NCBI GenBank assembly: GCA_016716905.1
Contig: JADJUS010000018.1
Coordinates: 1 to 19,051, forward strand
Source of the DNA: Acidobacteriota bacterium
GTDB taxonomy: Bacteria > Acidobacteriota > Vicinamibacteria > Vicinamibacterales > SCN-69-37
Direction: 5' to 3'
Length of the DNA: 19,051 nt
The notes under the pieces are model-generated. The model did not search any database, was not told where the DNA came from, and was given only the letters and a program-made list of their open reading frames with translations. The translations under genes were made by a program, and so were the position numbers. This document shows, in pieces, positions 1 to 8,391 of the stretch. Each line of letters begins with the position of its first letter. Within the stretch, counting starts at the first letter, position 1.

Positions 1-11
1 AATCAGAGGCG

Positions 12-562
12 ATGCGACGCCGTTCTCGCCGGGACTCTCGATTTGCCGTGGCCCTCGTCATGCTCGCCTCAAGGTAGGCGCGCAGCGGCAATCAGTCAAC
101 TTGCCTGAAGAAGCCTCCGGTTGGCAAGCCCGCCGTCACCAAGTCGGGCTACATGTTCTGGACTTCTGGTTCCTGGCCCGGATACGACTTCCACAACCCG
201 TCAACCCGGACCCCTTCGACCCATCACCCAGAAAGCAGGTCAAGAACACACCATTCCGCCACCATCACTCTCGCTGCAGGGCAAGAAGGAAGGTGGAGAT
301 CTACGGCAACATCCTGCCGCTCGACGCTACGACAGCTCCGGCACGTCCACTTTCATCCTCAACGCCAGCGTCCCGATGCCTGCGGCTTCGGCGGGGTGCC
401 CCATCAACGAGTGGATTTATGTCTCGATGAAGCCGGGCCAGAAAGCCAAGACGTACGGCGCGGCTACGAAATTCTCGTGCGCGGCACCTTCAGCATTGCA
501 GAAGAGGTGGAGAAGGTCGCATCGTAGGCCTCTACTCCATCGTCGCCGACAGCGTGCAGTGA
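12..562 (+). CDS. DUF3299-like exported protein (frameshifted)
   Basis: Reading across frames gives an Arg-rich start with a short hydrophobic stretch (ATG at 12: MRRRSRRDSRFAVALVMLAS), then fragments SGYMFWTSGSWPGYDFHNP, IPPPSLSLQGKK, VEIYGNILPLD, AGCPINEWIYVSMKPGQK and YEILVRGTFSIAEEVEKGRI, ending GLYSIVADSVQ with TGA at 560-562. The order IPP..LxGKKVEIyGnilPL, then GCPxNEWIyV, then GxFxxxxExEkGxxxxLY matches what I recall of DUF3299, a small periplasmic family of unknown biochemical role. The total length (about 183 codons) also suits that family. At least four frame changes are needed (near 75, 215-240, 290, 320 and 475-512). The stop overlaps the next gene's GTG (559-562, GTGA), so the three genes 12-2583 look coupled. 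The N-terminal half is reconstructed less surely than the C-terminal half; the family call is moderately sure. Confidence 0.5.
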
Positions 563-1265
563 CCACCACGCCGCTGCTCGACGTCACGGGCCTGCAGAAG
601 AGCTTTCTCTCGCCAGAGGGCGAATCCACACTGATTGTGGATGTGCCGCAGTTCCAACTGGCCGAGGAGAGCAGGTGGCCGTCCGCAGCGCCAGTGGTTC
701 CGGCAAAACCACATTCCTGAATCTCATCGCCGGCATTCTCCAAGCCGACAAGGGCACCATCGTGCTCGCCGGGCAGACGATGACGTCGTTGTCTGAGAGT
801 GGCCGCGATCGAGTGCGTGCGAAAACGATCGGGTACGTCTTTCAGAACTTCAACCTCCTCCAGGGCTACACCGCGATTGAAAACGTGATGCTCGGGATGT
901 TGTTTGGGTCCGGTGTTGACCGCGCACGCTGCGCAGCAGCTGCTGGAACGCGTGGGCCTCTCGCATCGTGTCAACTACCGTCCTCGCAGTTGTCGATTGG
1001 CCAGCAGCGCGAGTGGCCGTGGCGCGTCGCCCTGGCGAATCGTCCCAAGCCGTGCTGGCCGATGAACCCACCGGCAGCCTGGACCAGCGCCACGCGGGCG
1101 AAGCGCTCGAACTGATTCGCGAAGCCTGCAGGGAGAATGGCGCAGCCCTGCTGCTCGTCAGTCACGACCCGGCCGTCCTCGCACTGTTCGACCGGTCCGG
1201 GATTTGGCGGACTCAATCAGGCCGCCGCCGCGTCACGCCGTCTCGGCATCGGGGGACACCGATGA
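559..1265 (+). CDS. ABC transporter ATP-binding protein, MacB/LolD type (frameshifted)
   Basis: This is the nucleotide-binding subunit that would power the FtsX-type permease encoded next. The GTG start at 559 gives TTTPLLDVTGLQKSF. Motifs appear in order but in different frames: Walker A SASGSGKTT (near 694), Q-loop YVFQNFNLLQGYTAIENV (near 835), signature QLSIGQQ (near 988), Walker B AVLADEPTGSLD (near 1050) and H-loop LLLVSHDP (near 1150). The Walker A reads SASGSGKTT where GPSGSGKST is usual; it follows a frame break, so one residue may be an artefact. Frame changes fall near 665, 925, 985, 1005-1045 and 1215. Restoring the last one gives a C-terminus LNQAAAASRRLGIGGHR with stop TGA 1263-1265, overlapping the permease ATG at 1262 (ATGA). 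About 235 aa, normal for the family. The substrate is not visible. Confidence 0.85.
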
Positions 1266-2583
1266 ACCTCATGTTCTCGTGCGGCGCAGTCTGCGACAGC
1301 ATCGCCTTGTCGTCGTTTGTCACGATCGTGTCGGTAGGCTGGCGGCCGGCCTCACCATGTCGGTGTTTGCCATCAACGCCCAGACCCACGATGCGTTCAC
1401 TGGTGGCAAGGTTGGATTTGATGCGGTGCTCGGCGCACGTGGCAGCCAACTCCAGCTCGTGCTCAACACCGTGTTTCACCTCCGGGACGTCAGGGGGAAC
1501 ATCCCTGGTCGCTCTACTAGCGAATTTCCGAAGACCCGCGCGTGACATTGGCCATTCCTTACGCGGTGGGCGACAACTACCAGGGCTACCGCATTGTCCG
1601 GTACCACACGCGGGAGATGTTCACCAGGAAGTTCACCTACCGCGAAGGACAGGGCTTTGTGCTCGAACCCGGCGGCCGGGTGTTTGACGAGTCGAAGAAG
1701 GAAGCGATTCTCGGGAACTACGTCGCGGAAAGCTCGGGATGACCGTCGGGTCCACGTTCACGCCGTATCACGGCCTTCAATTCAGTGAACGCGAAAAGCA
1801 CCAGGATGAATACACAGTCGTGGCGATCGTGGAGCCCACAAACGGCCCATCCGATCGCGTCGTGTGGATTCCCATCGAAGGCATCTATCGCATGTCGGGC
1901 CACGTGCTGCGCGGTGCGGGCAAGCCCATGCGCGCTCGGCCCCGGCGAGGTCATCGCCGAGGAGAACCCTCGAAGTCAGCGCCGTGATGCTGAAGTTGCG
2001 CAACCCGCAGGCTGGGTTTCTGCTCAACGGCCAGATCAACCAGCAGGGCAAGGTGGCCACGCTCGCGTGGCCCATCGCTCGCGTAATGGCGGAGCTCTTC
2101 GATCGCATCGGCTGGGTCAGCCGCATTCTGACGATGGTGGCGTATCTGATTGTGGTGGTGGCGGCCGGTTCGATTCTGGCCAGCATCTACAACACGATGA
2201 ACGAGCGCCGGCGCGAGTTCGCCATTCTGCGCGCCCTCGGCGCCAGGCGCTCAACCGTGTTCTCAGCCATCGTTCTTGAGGCGTCCACCATCACCACGAT
2301 TGGCGCGCTTCTGGGATTCCTCGTGTACGGCGGCATCCTCGCCGCAGCCTTTGTCATCGTGCGCGCGCAGACCGGCGTGGTGCTTGACGCGTTCAGGTTC
2401 GATCACGCGCTGTGGATGACGCCCGTCGGGATGATTCTGCTGGGTGCCCTTGCCGGCCTCGTGCCGGCGTTCAAGGCCTATCGCACGGACGTCGCGTCGA
2501 AAGTCCTCGTAGGGCGGCCTGAACCTCAAGGCCGCCAGGTTCGCGGCCTGGGTCTCAAGTCCGCGGCCTTGCCTAAGTGCTAG
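1262..2583 (+). CDS. FtsX/MacB-type ABC permease (heavily frameshifted)
   Basis: This is the membrane subunit of the transporter, starting at ATG 1262 inside the stop of the ATPase gene. Pieces from all three frames assemble into one permease of about 440 aa: a first membrane helix (ALSSFVTIVSVG..LAAGLTMSVFAI), a MacB-like periplasmic domain (TLAIPYAVGDNYQGYRIV, FVLEPGGRVFDESKKEAILG, TPYHGLQFSEREKHQDEYTV), then an intact FtsX domain from about 1986 on. That domain has the hallmark TMNERRREFAILRALGARR after a helix, two more helices, and a cytoplasmic tail AFKAYRTDVASKVL. At least eight frame changes occur between 1270 and 1985 and none after, so the first half is unreliable at residue level. 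Together with the DUF3299-like gene the order resembles, from memory, the Zur-regulated P. aeruginosa PA4063-PA4066 cluster. A zinc or lipoprotein role is inference only. Confidence 0.85.
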
Positions 2584-2600
2584 ACTGGCGCGGCTCTTTC

Positions 2601-5200
2601 ATGAAACTGGCGGCTGGCGACAAACTCGGCCCTCGAAATCCTCGGACTACTCGGTTCAGGCGGCATGGGCGAGGTCTATCGCGCCACATGACGACCGGCT
2701 GCGCCGCGACGTGGCGATCAAGGTGTCCAACGCAGAGTTCACGGAGCGCTTCACCCAGGAGGCGCGGGCGATCGCATCGCTCAACCACACCAACATCTGT
2801 CACCTCTATGACGTGGGCCCGAACTACCTGGTCATGGAGCTCGTGGAAGGCGAGACGCTCAAAGGCCCGCTCGCCTTCGACGATGCGCTGCCGATCGTGC
2901 TGCAGCTGATCGACGGCATCGAGGCCGCGCACGAGAAGAACATCATCCATCGGGATCTGAAGCCCGCCAACATCAAGATCACGCCCGATGGCGTGGTGAA
3001 GATCCTCGACTTCGGTTTGGCGAAGGCTCTGGATGTGACGTCCTCGAGCGACACCAATCCGGAGAACTCGCCCACGCTGACAGCCGGCGCAACGGTCGTC
3101 GGCGCGATTCTGGGCACCGCGGCCTACATGTCTCCGGAGCAGGCGCGGGGCAAGACCGCCGATAGGCGCTCCGACATCTGGTCGTTCGGTGTGATTCTTC
3201 ACGAGATCCTCACCGGCACACGACCTTTCCAGGGCGAGTCCATCGTCGAGATTCTCGGCAGCGTCCTGAACAAGGACCCTGATCTGTCGAAGGCTCCGGC
3301 GCGGGCGCAGCGCTTGCTGCGATGGTGCCTCGAACGGGATCGCAAGCTTCGATTGCAGGCGATTGGCGATGCGCGACGGTTGCTGACGGAAGCTGCGCCG
3401 TTGGACGCCGTGGCGTCCGCGGCAGGAACGTCAGGTGGTCTGCTGAAATGGGCGCCCTGGATCACCGCGGCCGCCGCGCTTGGGGTCGCGGCGTTCCTGT
3501 TCCTGCGTCCGGCGCCCGGGAACGACGGTGATGTGACGAGGTTTACCGTCACACCTCCGCCGGGTCATACATTGCCGAGTTCGTTTGACTCCGGAACGAT
3601 GGCGATCTCTCCCGACGGGCGTGCGATCGTGTTCGTCGCCCAGAGCGGCTCAGGCACGACGGCGCAGACCGCGTTGTGGGTACGTGCCATCGATTCGTTC
3701 GCCTGGCGGAAACTGGACAACACTGAAGGTGCCAGACAACCCTTCTGGTCGCCGGACTCCAGGCACATTGCCTACTTCGCCTCGGTCGATAACGGCCGCA
3801 GACTCATGCGGATTCCCGCGAGTGGCGGTGCCCCAATTGTTATCTGTCCGATCCCTGACTCATCGGGAGGCGGGACATGGTTTCAGCCGGCAGGTGATCC
3901 CGAAGGCGTCATCCTGTTTGGCACGCCAGCGTTGGGCGGTGCCATCAATCGCGTATCGGCGAGTGGAAACGGCTTGCCAGAGGCGGTCACGCGGAGCGAG
4001 AAGGGCGAACGACACACGTTTCCACAGGTCCTTCCCGACGGCCTGCGGTTCCTGTTCCTGGAAGATGGCGGCGACCGGCCCGCAACGTATGTCCAGAAGT
4101 TCGGCGAAATCGAGCACCGGACCCTGCTGGCAGAGGGACCGAACCTGGCCACGTTCGCGCCGGACCATCTTCTGATACAGCGTGACGACGTACTGCTCGC
4201 GCAGCCGTGGGATTGGGACCAGTTGAAATCGAAAGGGGAGCCGATCCCTGTCGCCGATGGCATGCCCAACGCGCGTCGCGCGTTTTCCGTGTCCGCTGCC
4301 GCATTGGCGTATCGCACGGACATCGCGGGTGCTGTTCATCAGTACCGCTGGTTCAGACGCGACGGGACTCCCGAGGGCGCAGCCCTCACGCTGCCCGAGG
4401 GCCAGTGGGGCGACGTCGATCTCTCTCCGGACAATCGGCGCGCGGTGGTCGCGCGAACGACGGGTGTCGACGCCGGCGATCTCTACCTCGTGGAATTCCC
4501 GTCCGGTGTCGTGTCTCGGCTGACCTCGGACGGCCGGTTGAAGTCTCGACTGGCCTGGTCTCCCGATTCGCGACGGATCGTTTTTGCGACTAGAGGCTCA
4601 CGCGAGATCCACCAGATAGTGGTCGGCTCCGGCAAACCAACGCTGGTCCATACCGCTGCCGAGCCCGTGGGACACCTGGCGTGGCTCAAGGACGGCATCC
4701 TGATTAGTGGTCGCGCCAAGCTGATGCTGCTCCCCACGCCCGAAGAGAACGTGACCACGCCCGTGACGGCGCAGCCGCGCGTGTTGACCGACCAGCGGGG
4801 CGGGCCACATCGGGTCTCTCCAGACGGCAAGTGGGTGGCCTACGTCACGCAGGTCGAAGGCGTGTGGGAACTGTGGGTCGCCGCCTTTCCATCGTTCACC
4901 GACCAACGCAAGATCACGAGCGACGCCGTCGGGCCGCGCTGGCGTGGCGACAGCAGGGAACTGATCTTTGTGCGTGGAGACCGCGGCCTGATGTCCGTTG
5001 ACGTCAAACCCGGCTCGTCTTTCGAATTCACTTCTCCCAAGCCCCTGTTGAACCCAGACGACGCGCAGATCAACGGCCCTTCGAACTACGCCGTGACGAG
5101 CGACGGCCGGCGCTTCCTGATGCGGGTGAGCGCACCGGCCCCTGCCGCGGGTGAGCAGATCTACGTGGTGCTCAACTGGCCGAAGTTGCTCGTGAAGTAA
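2601..5200 (+). CDS. Membrane Ser/Thr protein kinase with C-terminal PD40/TolB-like propeller
   Basis: A Hanks-type kinase of about 866 aa. ATG 2601 (MKLAAGDKLGP) is followed by the glycine loop LLGSGGMGEVYRA in another frame and then by the long open frame from 2711; two small frame errors (near 2632 and 2685) join them. The kinase domain shows VAIK (ATP-binding Lys), the catalytic loop HRDLKPANIK (near 2948), DFGLAKA (near 3008), and SPEQARGK plus DIWSFGVIL in the activation and F-helix region. A single membrane helix (near 3450-3510, PWITAAAALGVAAFLFL) leads to an outside domain of repeated SPDxR/WSPDSRxIxF motifs typical of PD40 beta-propellers (e.g. near 3606, 3750, 4558, 4816). Known acidobacterial kinases have this layout, and the propeller is thought to sense or bind something in the periplasm. 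It starts 17 bp after the permease stop and could share its transcript. Its 3' end lies in a 46-bp direct repeat. Confidence 0.93.
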
Positions 5201-5217
5201 ACACGCCCGTCAACTCG
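5172..5217. repeat. 46-bp direct repeat, copy 1 (kinase 3' end)
   Basis: This stretch spans the last codons of the kinase gene (NWPKLLVK and stop) plus 17 bp beyond. It recurs at 6423-6468 with one difference (G at 5179, A at 6430). It also contains the stop codon of the convergent FG-GAP gene at 5210-5212. The two copies bracket that gene. Confidence 0.95.
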
Positions 5218-6352
5218 CCCCGCGAGTTGCTCCGAAGTACAACATGTTCCGCGCGTCCGATCGCGCCATCGCGATGTCGAGCAGGCCGTCCTCGTCGAGG
5301 TCGCCGACCGCGAATCCGTACGCAGTGCCTTCGGCATCGCCGAAGGGAACGGCTGTGAAGGCGCGCGGTCCGTCGTTGAAGTAGACGACCGGGCGTGACT
5401 CTACGTACCCGACGATGACGTCCGGCCGCCCGTTGCGATCGAGGTCGGCAATGGCGATGGCGTAGGGCCGGATGTCGCGGGGGCCGAGCGGTTCGGCAGC
5501 CGCGTAGGTGCCGTCGGCGAGGCCGCGGTAGATGGCGGGGCCCGTGCCTTCGTCGATCACCGCGAGGTCGATCAGGCCATCCCCGTCCAGATCCACTGGT
5601 TCGGCACTCCGAATCGTGGCGTTCGCCGGCCCGAACGGCCGACGACTTGCGAAGCGGCCTTTTCCGTCGTTCAGATACACGTAGCTCTGCCCATTGTCCC
5701 GATGCGGGACGACCAGGTCCGGCGCGCCGTCGCGGTTCACATCAGCGGCCTTGATGGTGGTGGCGGAGCCCTCGGTCACGGCGGCGCAGTCGGCCGCGAA
5801 CCGCCCGCCGCGTTCGCCGAAGCAGATGAAGCTCGGGCCGGAGCTATTGCCGTACCGGTTCGCCAGCACGACGTCCGGCAGGCCATCTCGGTTGAAGTCG
5901 GCGACGCTCACGTGCCGCGTGCTCCAGTTGCCCTGCCCGAACGTCGAGCCCTGCGTGAATCGCCCGCGGCCGTCGTTCAGATGAACCACTTTCGGATCGG
6001 GTGTGTCGTTGCTCACCACCACGTCGAGGTCGCCGTCGCCGTCCATGTCCACCAGCAAGCCCGAATACGAACGGTCGGGCCGGCTGCCGAGCGTGTAGGC
6101 GGGCGCGAATCCGCCCCGGCCGTCGCCAGGCAGCACGATGTCGTCGAGCGGCCAGTGACGGCCTTTGACCAGCACGAGGTCGAGGTGGCCGTCGGCGTTG
6201 AGGTCGCCAATCGAGACGTTCGCCGATGTCGCGCCTTCAGCCTCGAGCGCGAGGCGGCGGGCGAAGCTCCTGGAGCCTGGCTGCTGGATGGCCAAGGCCC
6301 ACGATCCGGCGGCCAGGAGCAGCGCAGTCACGGAGGTCACGGTCACACGCAT
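5210..6352 (-). CDS. Secreted FG-GAP/VCBS repeat protein
   Basis: About 380 aa, intact. I chose the ATG at 6352 because AGGAG lies 8 bases upstream; an in-frame ATG at 6388 lacks this. The N-terminus MRVTVTSVTALLLAAGSWAL is a signal peptide. The rest is seven calcium-binding-type FG-GAP blades, each with a DxNxDGxxDLVV-like core: DLNADGHLDLVL, DMDGDGDLDVVV, DFNRDGLPDVVL, DVNRDGAPDLVV, DLDGDGLIDLAV, DLDRNGRPDVIV and DLDEDGLLDIAM. Seven blades would close one beta-propeller, so the protein probably folds as a single calcium-loaded propeller in the periplasm or outside the cell. No enzyme domain is attached. The gene is convergent with the kinase, and the 46-bp direct repeats at its borders suggest it arrived as an insertion. 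Its binding partner cannot be told from sequence. Confidence 0.92.
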   Translation of the reverse strand: MRVTVTSVTALLLAAGSWALAIQQPGSRSFARRLALEAEGATSANVSIGDLNADGHLDLVLVKGRHWPLDDIVLPGDGRGGFAPAYTLGSRPDRSYSGLLVDMDGDGDLDVVVSNDTPDPKVVHLNDGRGRFTQGSTFGQGNWSTRHVSVADFNRDGLPDVVLANRYGNSSGPSFICFGERGGRFAADCAAVTEGSATTIKAADVNRDGAPDLVVPHRDNGQSYVYLNDGKGRFASRRPFGPANATIRSAEPVDLDGDGLIDLAVIDEGTGPAIYRGLADGTYAAAEPLGPRDIRPYAIAIADLDRNGRPDVIVGYVESRPVVYFNDGPRAFTAVPFGDAEGTAYGFAVGDLDEDGLLDIAMARSDARNMLYFGATRGAS

Positions 6353-6422
6353 CAGCTCTCTCCTGACACCGGGCCGAGCAGGTCTCATTGGTTGCCGGCC
6401 ATGTCCCGGAAGATGATAGCCG

Positions 6423-6468
6423 TCAACTGACCGAAGTTGCTCGTGAAGTAAACACGCCCGTCAACTCG
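6423..6468. repeat. 46-bp direct repeat, copy 2 (AraC gene 3' end)
   Basis: Second copy of the repeat at 5172-5217, with 45 of 46 bases identical. On the minus strand it encodes the last residues and stop of the AraC-type gene (ELTGVFTSRATSVS). On the plus strand it repeats the kinase C-terminal codons, but TGG has become TGA. Confidence 0.95.
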
Positions 6469-7253
6469 AACCGCCTCAGCAGGTGTTCTCCGGGTGGGCA
6501 GCCGGCGAGGTCTCGAAAGTCGCGGATGAAGTGTGCCTGATCGGCGTAGCCGCACGTGACGGCCGTGCGTGTGCCAGGAGACGCAGACTCGCACTCTTCG
6601 AGCACTCGCAGCGCGTGCTGGAATCGGGTGATGCGCGCCAGGCGCTTGGGCGTCACGCCGACCGTCCTCAGGAACGTCCGCTCCAGCTGCCGCCGCGTCA
6701 CCGAGACTCGGGCCGCCACAACGTCGATCGGCATGAGGCCCTGCGTGCCGGCGATCAGTTCCACGGCCGCCCGGACGCGCGCGTCAATACGATCGACGGC
6801 GAGCCATCGGGGCAGCATCTGTTATGCGAGCGCGACGGCCTCTGTCAGGTCCACTGTCGCGGCACGAACGTCATCGAGCGCGCGCTTGAGTGCCGGCGCG
6901 ATCTCGTCGACGCCAATCGTGAGCCCAGCGAGTGCCTGTTGGGGCGTGTCAATGAGCGCCGCCGCGCCGTACGGATGGAAGCGTACGCCAAGGACGCCAA
7001 TCACACCGGTCGGCCTCAGCAACAACTGTGACGTGAGCTGACCGGCGAAGATGACCTCCGGCTGCCGCTCAATACACCCATCCGCATGGACCCGCTCGAA
7101 GGCGTCGCCGAAATGCAGGATCAGTTCAGGCCGGCCGTCCGGAAGTATAGGTTGCGTGTCGGCGCCGAGCCGTGACGCGTCGCCGGAAAGGGTCCAGAGG
7201 CAAGCCACGATGCCGGCCAGGTCCGGATGCGGCGGAAATTCCGCGCACTGCAT
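6423..7253 (-). CDS. AraC-family transcriptional regulator with DUF6597-like N-terminus, split by in-frame TAA
   Basis: ATG 7253 opens a 143-residue N-terminal domain (MQCAEFPPHPDLAGIVACLW, ILPDGRPELILHFGD, GVRFHPYGAAALI) typical of the sensor half of DUF6597/HTH_18 regulators. An in-frame TAA at 6822-6824 stops it. The same frame then continues directly with the DNA-binding half: LMPIDVVAARVSVTRRQLERTF (first helix-turn-helix), GVTPKRLARITRFQHAL, and YADQAHFIRDFRDLAGCPPGEHL (second). Together they give about 276 residues, the usual size for this family, so one codon appears mutated or misread and no frame change is involved. If the stop is real, a sensor-only protein would be made and the DNA-binding half would need a new start, such as the ATG at 6818. 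The C-terminal 15 residues lie in the 46-bp repeat. Targets are unknown; the neighbouring DUF6265 gene lies upstream in the same orientation. Confidence 0.85.
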
Positions 7254-7307
7254 GTAGGCAGAGAGCCTGACACAGGCGCCTGCGTCGGCTCAAGCTGGGG
7301 ATCTCCT

Positions 7308-7325
7308 GGGCTGTTCCTCCAGCCC
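7308..7325 (-). terminator. Possible hairpin downstream of the DUF6265 gene
   Basis: GGGCTG and CAGCCC form a perfect 6-bp stem around a TTCCTC loop, 12 bp past the DUF6265 stop. No T-run follows on either strand, so an intrinsic terminator is only a weak possibility. Confidence 0.2.
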
Positions 7326-7336
7326 GAGGGGCACCG

Positions 7337-8293
7337 CTACTTCTTCCGATTGAACGCGAATACCGTGGGCTTGGACGTGCCGCCGGCGCTGATCATCGCA
7401 TCCATGCCGCCGTCCGGGCGCTTCACGTATCGGATCATCTTCGGGAAGTTGTGCGCGGGATTCTCAAACGTCGCGCTGTCGGCGTCGAGTTTCGTCAGCG
7501 TGAAGTCGGTCGCCGTCCCGGCATTCGGCATGGCCGTGTAGACAAGCGTGCCTTCGCGTTCAGAGATGCACAGGAACTCAAACTCGGTCATCACGTCGCC
7601 GCGAAGAGTGCGGCTCGTGGCGATCATGCCACCACCGGCACCGGTGGACCATCGCTCTTCGATGCTGCCTGCGGCGGTGGTACTCATCCAGTCGCCGGCG
7701 ATCCACGCAACGTCGGCGATTCGGGCCGGAGCCACGGGCGGCGTCTTCGGCGCAGAAGGCGGATCTTCGGGCAGCACCTCAGTTGACCGCTGATACACCG
7801 TGCCGACCGGCTTGGGCTGGCCCGTGACCGCATCCCGCATGCTCGCTTCAACCACGATCGTGTCGGCAGAGACGGACCGGAAACGATAGACAACCGGCGC
7901 TGTGGGGCGCCTGACCGTGGTGGCTCCGGGCGCCAGGGTCCCGGTGATCGAGTACTTAAGGACGTCACTCTCCCAGGCCATCGAAATCAGCTGCGCGGAC
8001 TGACCGCGGCACGGTCGGCCCGGATCAAGCACAGTGGTTTCGGTGCCGTCGAGCGGCAACACGTTGGTGAGCGCTGTCGCCCGCCCGCGTACGGGCCGGA
8101 CGAGCGCCATGTTCTTGCCCTCTTGTCGGAGCGCGAACCGGTCGCCAAACACGGCGCCTGGGGCAGCCTCGATGGACGGTGGCGTGTTCTTGGTCGCCAC
8201 CCACGTGCCGCTCAGGTTGGGCTGCTGTTCAACAAGTACGGTGGTCGCACCGGCGGTGAGCCCGATGGCCAGGAGGGCCAGGATGTTTCGCAT
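7337..8293 (-). CDS. Exported protein with C-terminal DUF6265 domain
   Basis: An intact 318-aa gene. MRNILALLAIGLTAGATTVL is a signal peptide. The first half (NLSGTWVATKNTPPS... GDRFALRQEGKNMALVRPV) looks like a lipocalin-like 'NLSGTW' domain common in exported acidobacterial proteins. The second half is a clear DUF6265 domain: IADVAWIAGDWM, IEERWSTGAGGGMIATSRTL, FEFLCISEREGTLVYTAMPN, FENPAHNFPKMIRYVKRPDG. DUF6265 is thought to be beta-barrel-like, and no reaction is established for it. Two domains of similar ancestry joined by a Pro-rich linker (EDPPSAPKTPPVAPA) suggest a fusion. It is divergent from the radical SAM gene, with 98 bp between the starts that must hold both promoters. No clear sigma-70 boxes stand out. 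Confidence 0.88.
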   Translation of the reverse strand: MRNILALLAIGLTAGATTVLVEQQPNLSGTWVATKNTPPSIEAAPGAVFGDRFALRQEGKNMALVRPVRGRATALTNVLPLDGTETTVLDPGRPCRGQSAQLISMAWESDVLKYSITGTLAPGATTVRRPTAPVVYRFRSVSADTIVVEASMRDAVTGQPKPVGTVYQRSTEVLPEDPPSAPKTPPVAPARIADVAWIAGDWMSTTAAGSIEERWSTGAGGGMIATSRTLRGDVMTEFEFLCISEREGTLVYTAMPNAGTATDFTLTKLDADSATFENPAHNFPKMIRYVKRPDGGMDAMISAGGTSKPTVFAFNRKK

Positions 8294-8391
8294 AGATGCG
8301 TCACTCTAGCCCTTGCGGATGGGCCTGTCTTGAACGAATGCGACGCGTTTACGCTTTTTGTTCGCTTTGGGTGCGCCATCGGCGCTAGGCT

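Noticed and set aside
417..974. Minus-strand open frame of 185 codons opposite the DUF3299-like and ABC genes
   Set aside because: It stays open only because the real genes on the plus strand are GC-rich; it has no recognisable protein pattern.
559..2583. Programmed ribosomal frameshifting or true pseudogenes in the transporter genes
   Set aside because: There are too many frame changes, with no slippery sites or shared context, while all motifs remain conserved; consensus errors explain them better.
5702..6430. Long plus-strand open frame (242 codons) opposite the FG-GAP gene
   Set aside because: It mirrors a high-GC gene on the other strand, has His/Val/Ala-rich low-complexity sequence, no ribosome binding site and no domain pattern, while the minus strand shows seven clear FG-GAP blades.
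5172..6468. Insertion sequence or transposon with target-site duplication
   Set aside because: The direct repeat is 46 bp, there is no transposase or integrase, and no terminal inverted repeats were seen just inside the copies.
7254..7336. Small gene between the AraC and DUF6265 genes
   Set aside because: Only 83 bp, with a short hairpin and no convincing start or protein pattern.
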